Positions 63,557 to 64,000 of a stretch of DNA of 64,000 bases are shown piece after piece (within the stretch, counting starts at the first letter, position 1; each line of letters opens with the position of its first letter). Under the pieces are notes generated by a model. That model was not told the origin of the DNA. It saw nothing but the letters and a program-made list of their open reading frames with translations, and did not search any database. A program made the translations under genes and the position numbers. The stretch spans positions 1,380,221 to 1,444,220 of the forward strand of contig NZ_FNBN01000001.1 of NCBI RefSeq assembly GCF_900102545.1. Reading direction: 5' to 3'. This DNA comes from Chitinophaga filiformis (GTDB lineage Bacteria; Bacteroidota; Bacteroidia; Chitinophagales; Chitinophagaceae).

Positions 63557-64000
63557 ATGAGAGCACTTCTACTGTCACTGGTTGCCGGCATGTTCCTGCT
63601 ACCTGCTTATGCCCAGAAAAAGATCAAACTTGCATCCGTGGACAAAAAACTTGATAGCGTCAAGCACTATCATAAGATCCTCATTGTAGGAGAAGGAGGG
63701 ATGCAGTCCCGGATGTACATGGATCATCTCTCTCCGGAACTGATCAAAGAACTGAAAGCGCATAACATTGAGTGTAAATATGAATACCTGGGAGACCCTC
63801 ATAAAGTGGATACTGATTACGCACTGAAGAAAGCGGAAGCCTGGCCCCATGACGCTGTGCTCCGCTTTTACCCGCTTGCCGCCACTGAAAATTTGAGCAC
63901 ACATTATATAAACACTGCTCCTATGATGACTCACACCGGAGCCATGTCTTATACAGGATCCGGATCATTAAATGAATATTACCTGGTTGATGATTTTGAA
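63557..64000 (+). CDS. Hypothetical exported protein, truncated by the window end
   Basis: Open frame from ATG at 63557 running off the right edge (148 codons seen). It starts with a signal peptide (ALLLSLVAGMFLLPAYAQ). The visible mature part reads HKILIVGEGGMQSRMYMDHL, ELKAHNIECKYEYLGD and DAVLRFYPL, an alpha/beta pattern suggesting a Rossmann-like or nucleotide-like binding fold. I do not recognise the family. Confidence 0.7.
   Translation, partial: MRALLLSLVAGMFLLPAYAQKKIKLASVDKKLDSVKHYHKILIVGEGGMQSRMYMDHLSPELIKELKAHNIECKYEYLGDPHKVDTDYALKKAEAWPHDAVLRFYPLAATENLSTHYINTAPMMTHTGAMSYTGSGSLNEYYLVDDFE

Overview
The window looks like a chromosomal segment of a Bacteroidota bacterium, most likely a Chitinophaga-type (Chitinophagaceae) organism. 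The evidence is: a fused CcoN-CcoO cbb3 oxidase subunit, GLPGLI-family exported proteins next to a carboxypeptidase-regulatory-domain outer-membrane barrel, an RprXY-like two-component pair, a futalosine-pathway gene (mqnC), a PafA-type phosphatase, Bacteroidota-style TAnnTTTG promoter boxes, and few strong Shine-Dalgarno sequences. Most of it is ordinary housekeeping and respiratory DNA. I found no CRISPR array, no intact insertion sequence, no prophage, and no rRNA or tRNA gene.

Layout. 1-490 is the 3' end of a Crp/Fnr-type regulator. 995-11172 is one same-strand microaerobic respiration block: ccoI, ccoS, ccoNO, a 54-residue ccoQ-like gene, ccoP, ccoG, fixH-like, a TauE/SafE-family membrane protein and hemN. 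11656-18447 holds an lpxD-like gene, a hypothetical exported protein, an SDR, a 3-hydroxyacyl-CoA dehydrogenase, pheS, and a response regulator/histidine kinase pair. Divergent from the kinase is a GLPGLI protein/outer-membrane barrel pair (18622-22339). 22524-34243 holds a TAT-exported sugar isomerase-like protein, acetyltransferase, lipoprotein, mqnC, two retropepsin-like aspartyl proteases, an active/inactive M16 peptidase pair, a LprI-like protein, a YitT transporter-like protein and an arginase-superfamily protein. 34393-41513 holds small proteins, a MurG-like glycosyltransferase, an ArsC-like protein, polA, an acetyltransferase and a secreted C1 peptidase. 41514-42409 is an unassigned, stop-ridden region with an imperfect inverted repeat. 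42410-49607 holds a threonylcarbamoyl-AMP synthase-like gene, mtgA, a NadR-like kinase with pnuC, a GLPGLI/PNGase F-like fusion, nfu and a GHL10 glycosidase-like gene. 49678-56592 holds a PafA-like phosphatase and a glycerol-use block (glpF, glpK, glpD, with divergent glpR). 56593-57349 is a repeat-rich gap, followed by gltB-gltD and a truncated exported protein at the window end.

Functional themes. The Fnr-type regulator, cbb3 assembly genes and oxygen-independent HemN together support respiration at low oxygen. The glp block imports, phosphorylates and oxidises glycerol. gltBD assimilates ammonia. PnuC and the NadR-like kinase salvage nicotinamide riboside.

The observations most worth checking are regulatory and structural. 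They are: helically phased TTAACA repeats between the two-component system and the GLPGLI/barrel operon; a 45-bp-arm palindrome whose three mismatches are all G-U wobbles on one strand; 11-bp phased repeats upstream of the phosphatase and of ccoI; three phased dyads upstream of a lipoprotein gene; a GLPGLI-PNGase F fusion; an arginase-fold protein lacking two metal ligands; and the unassigned 0.9-kb region.
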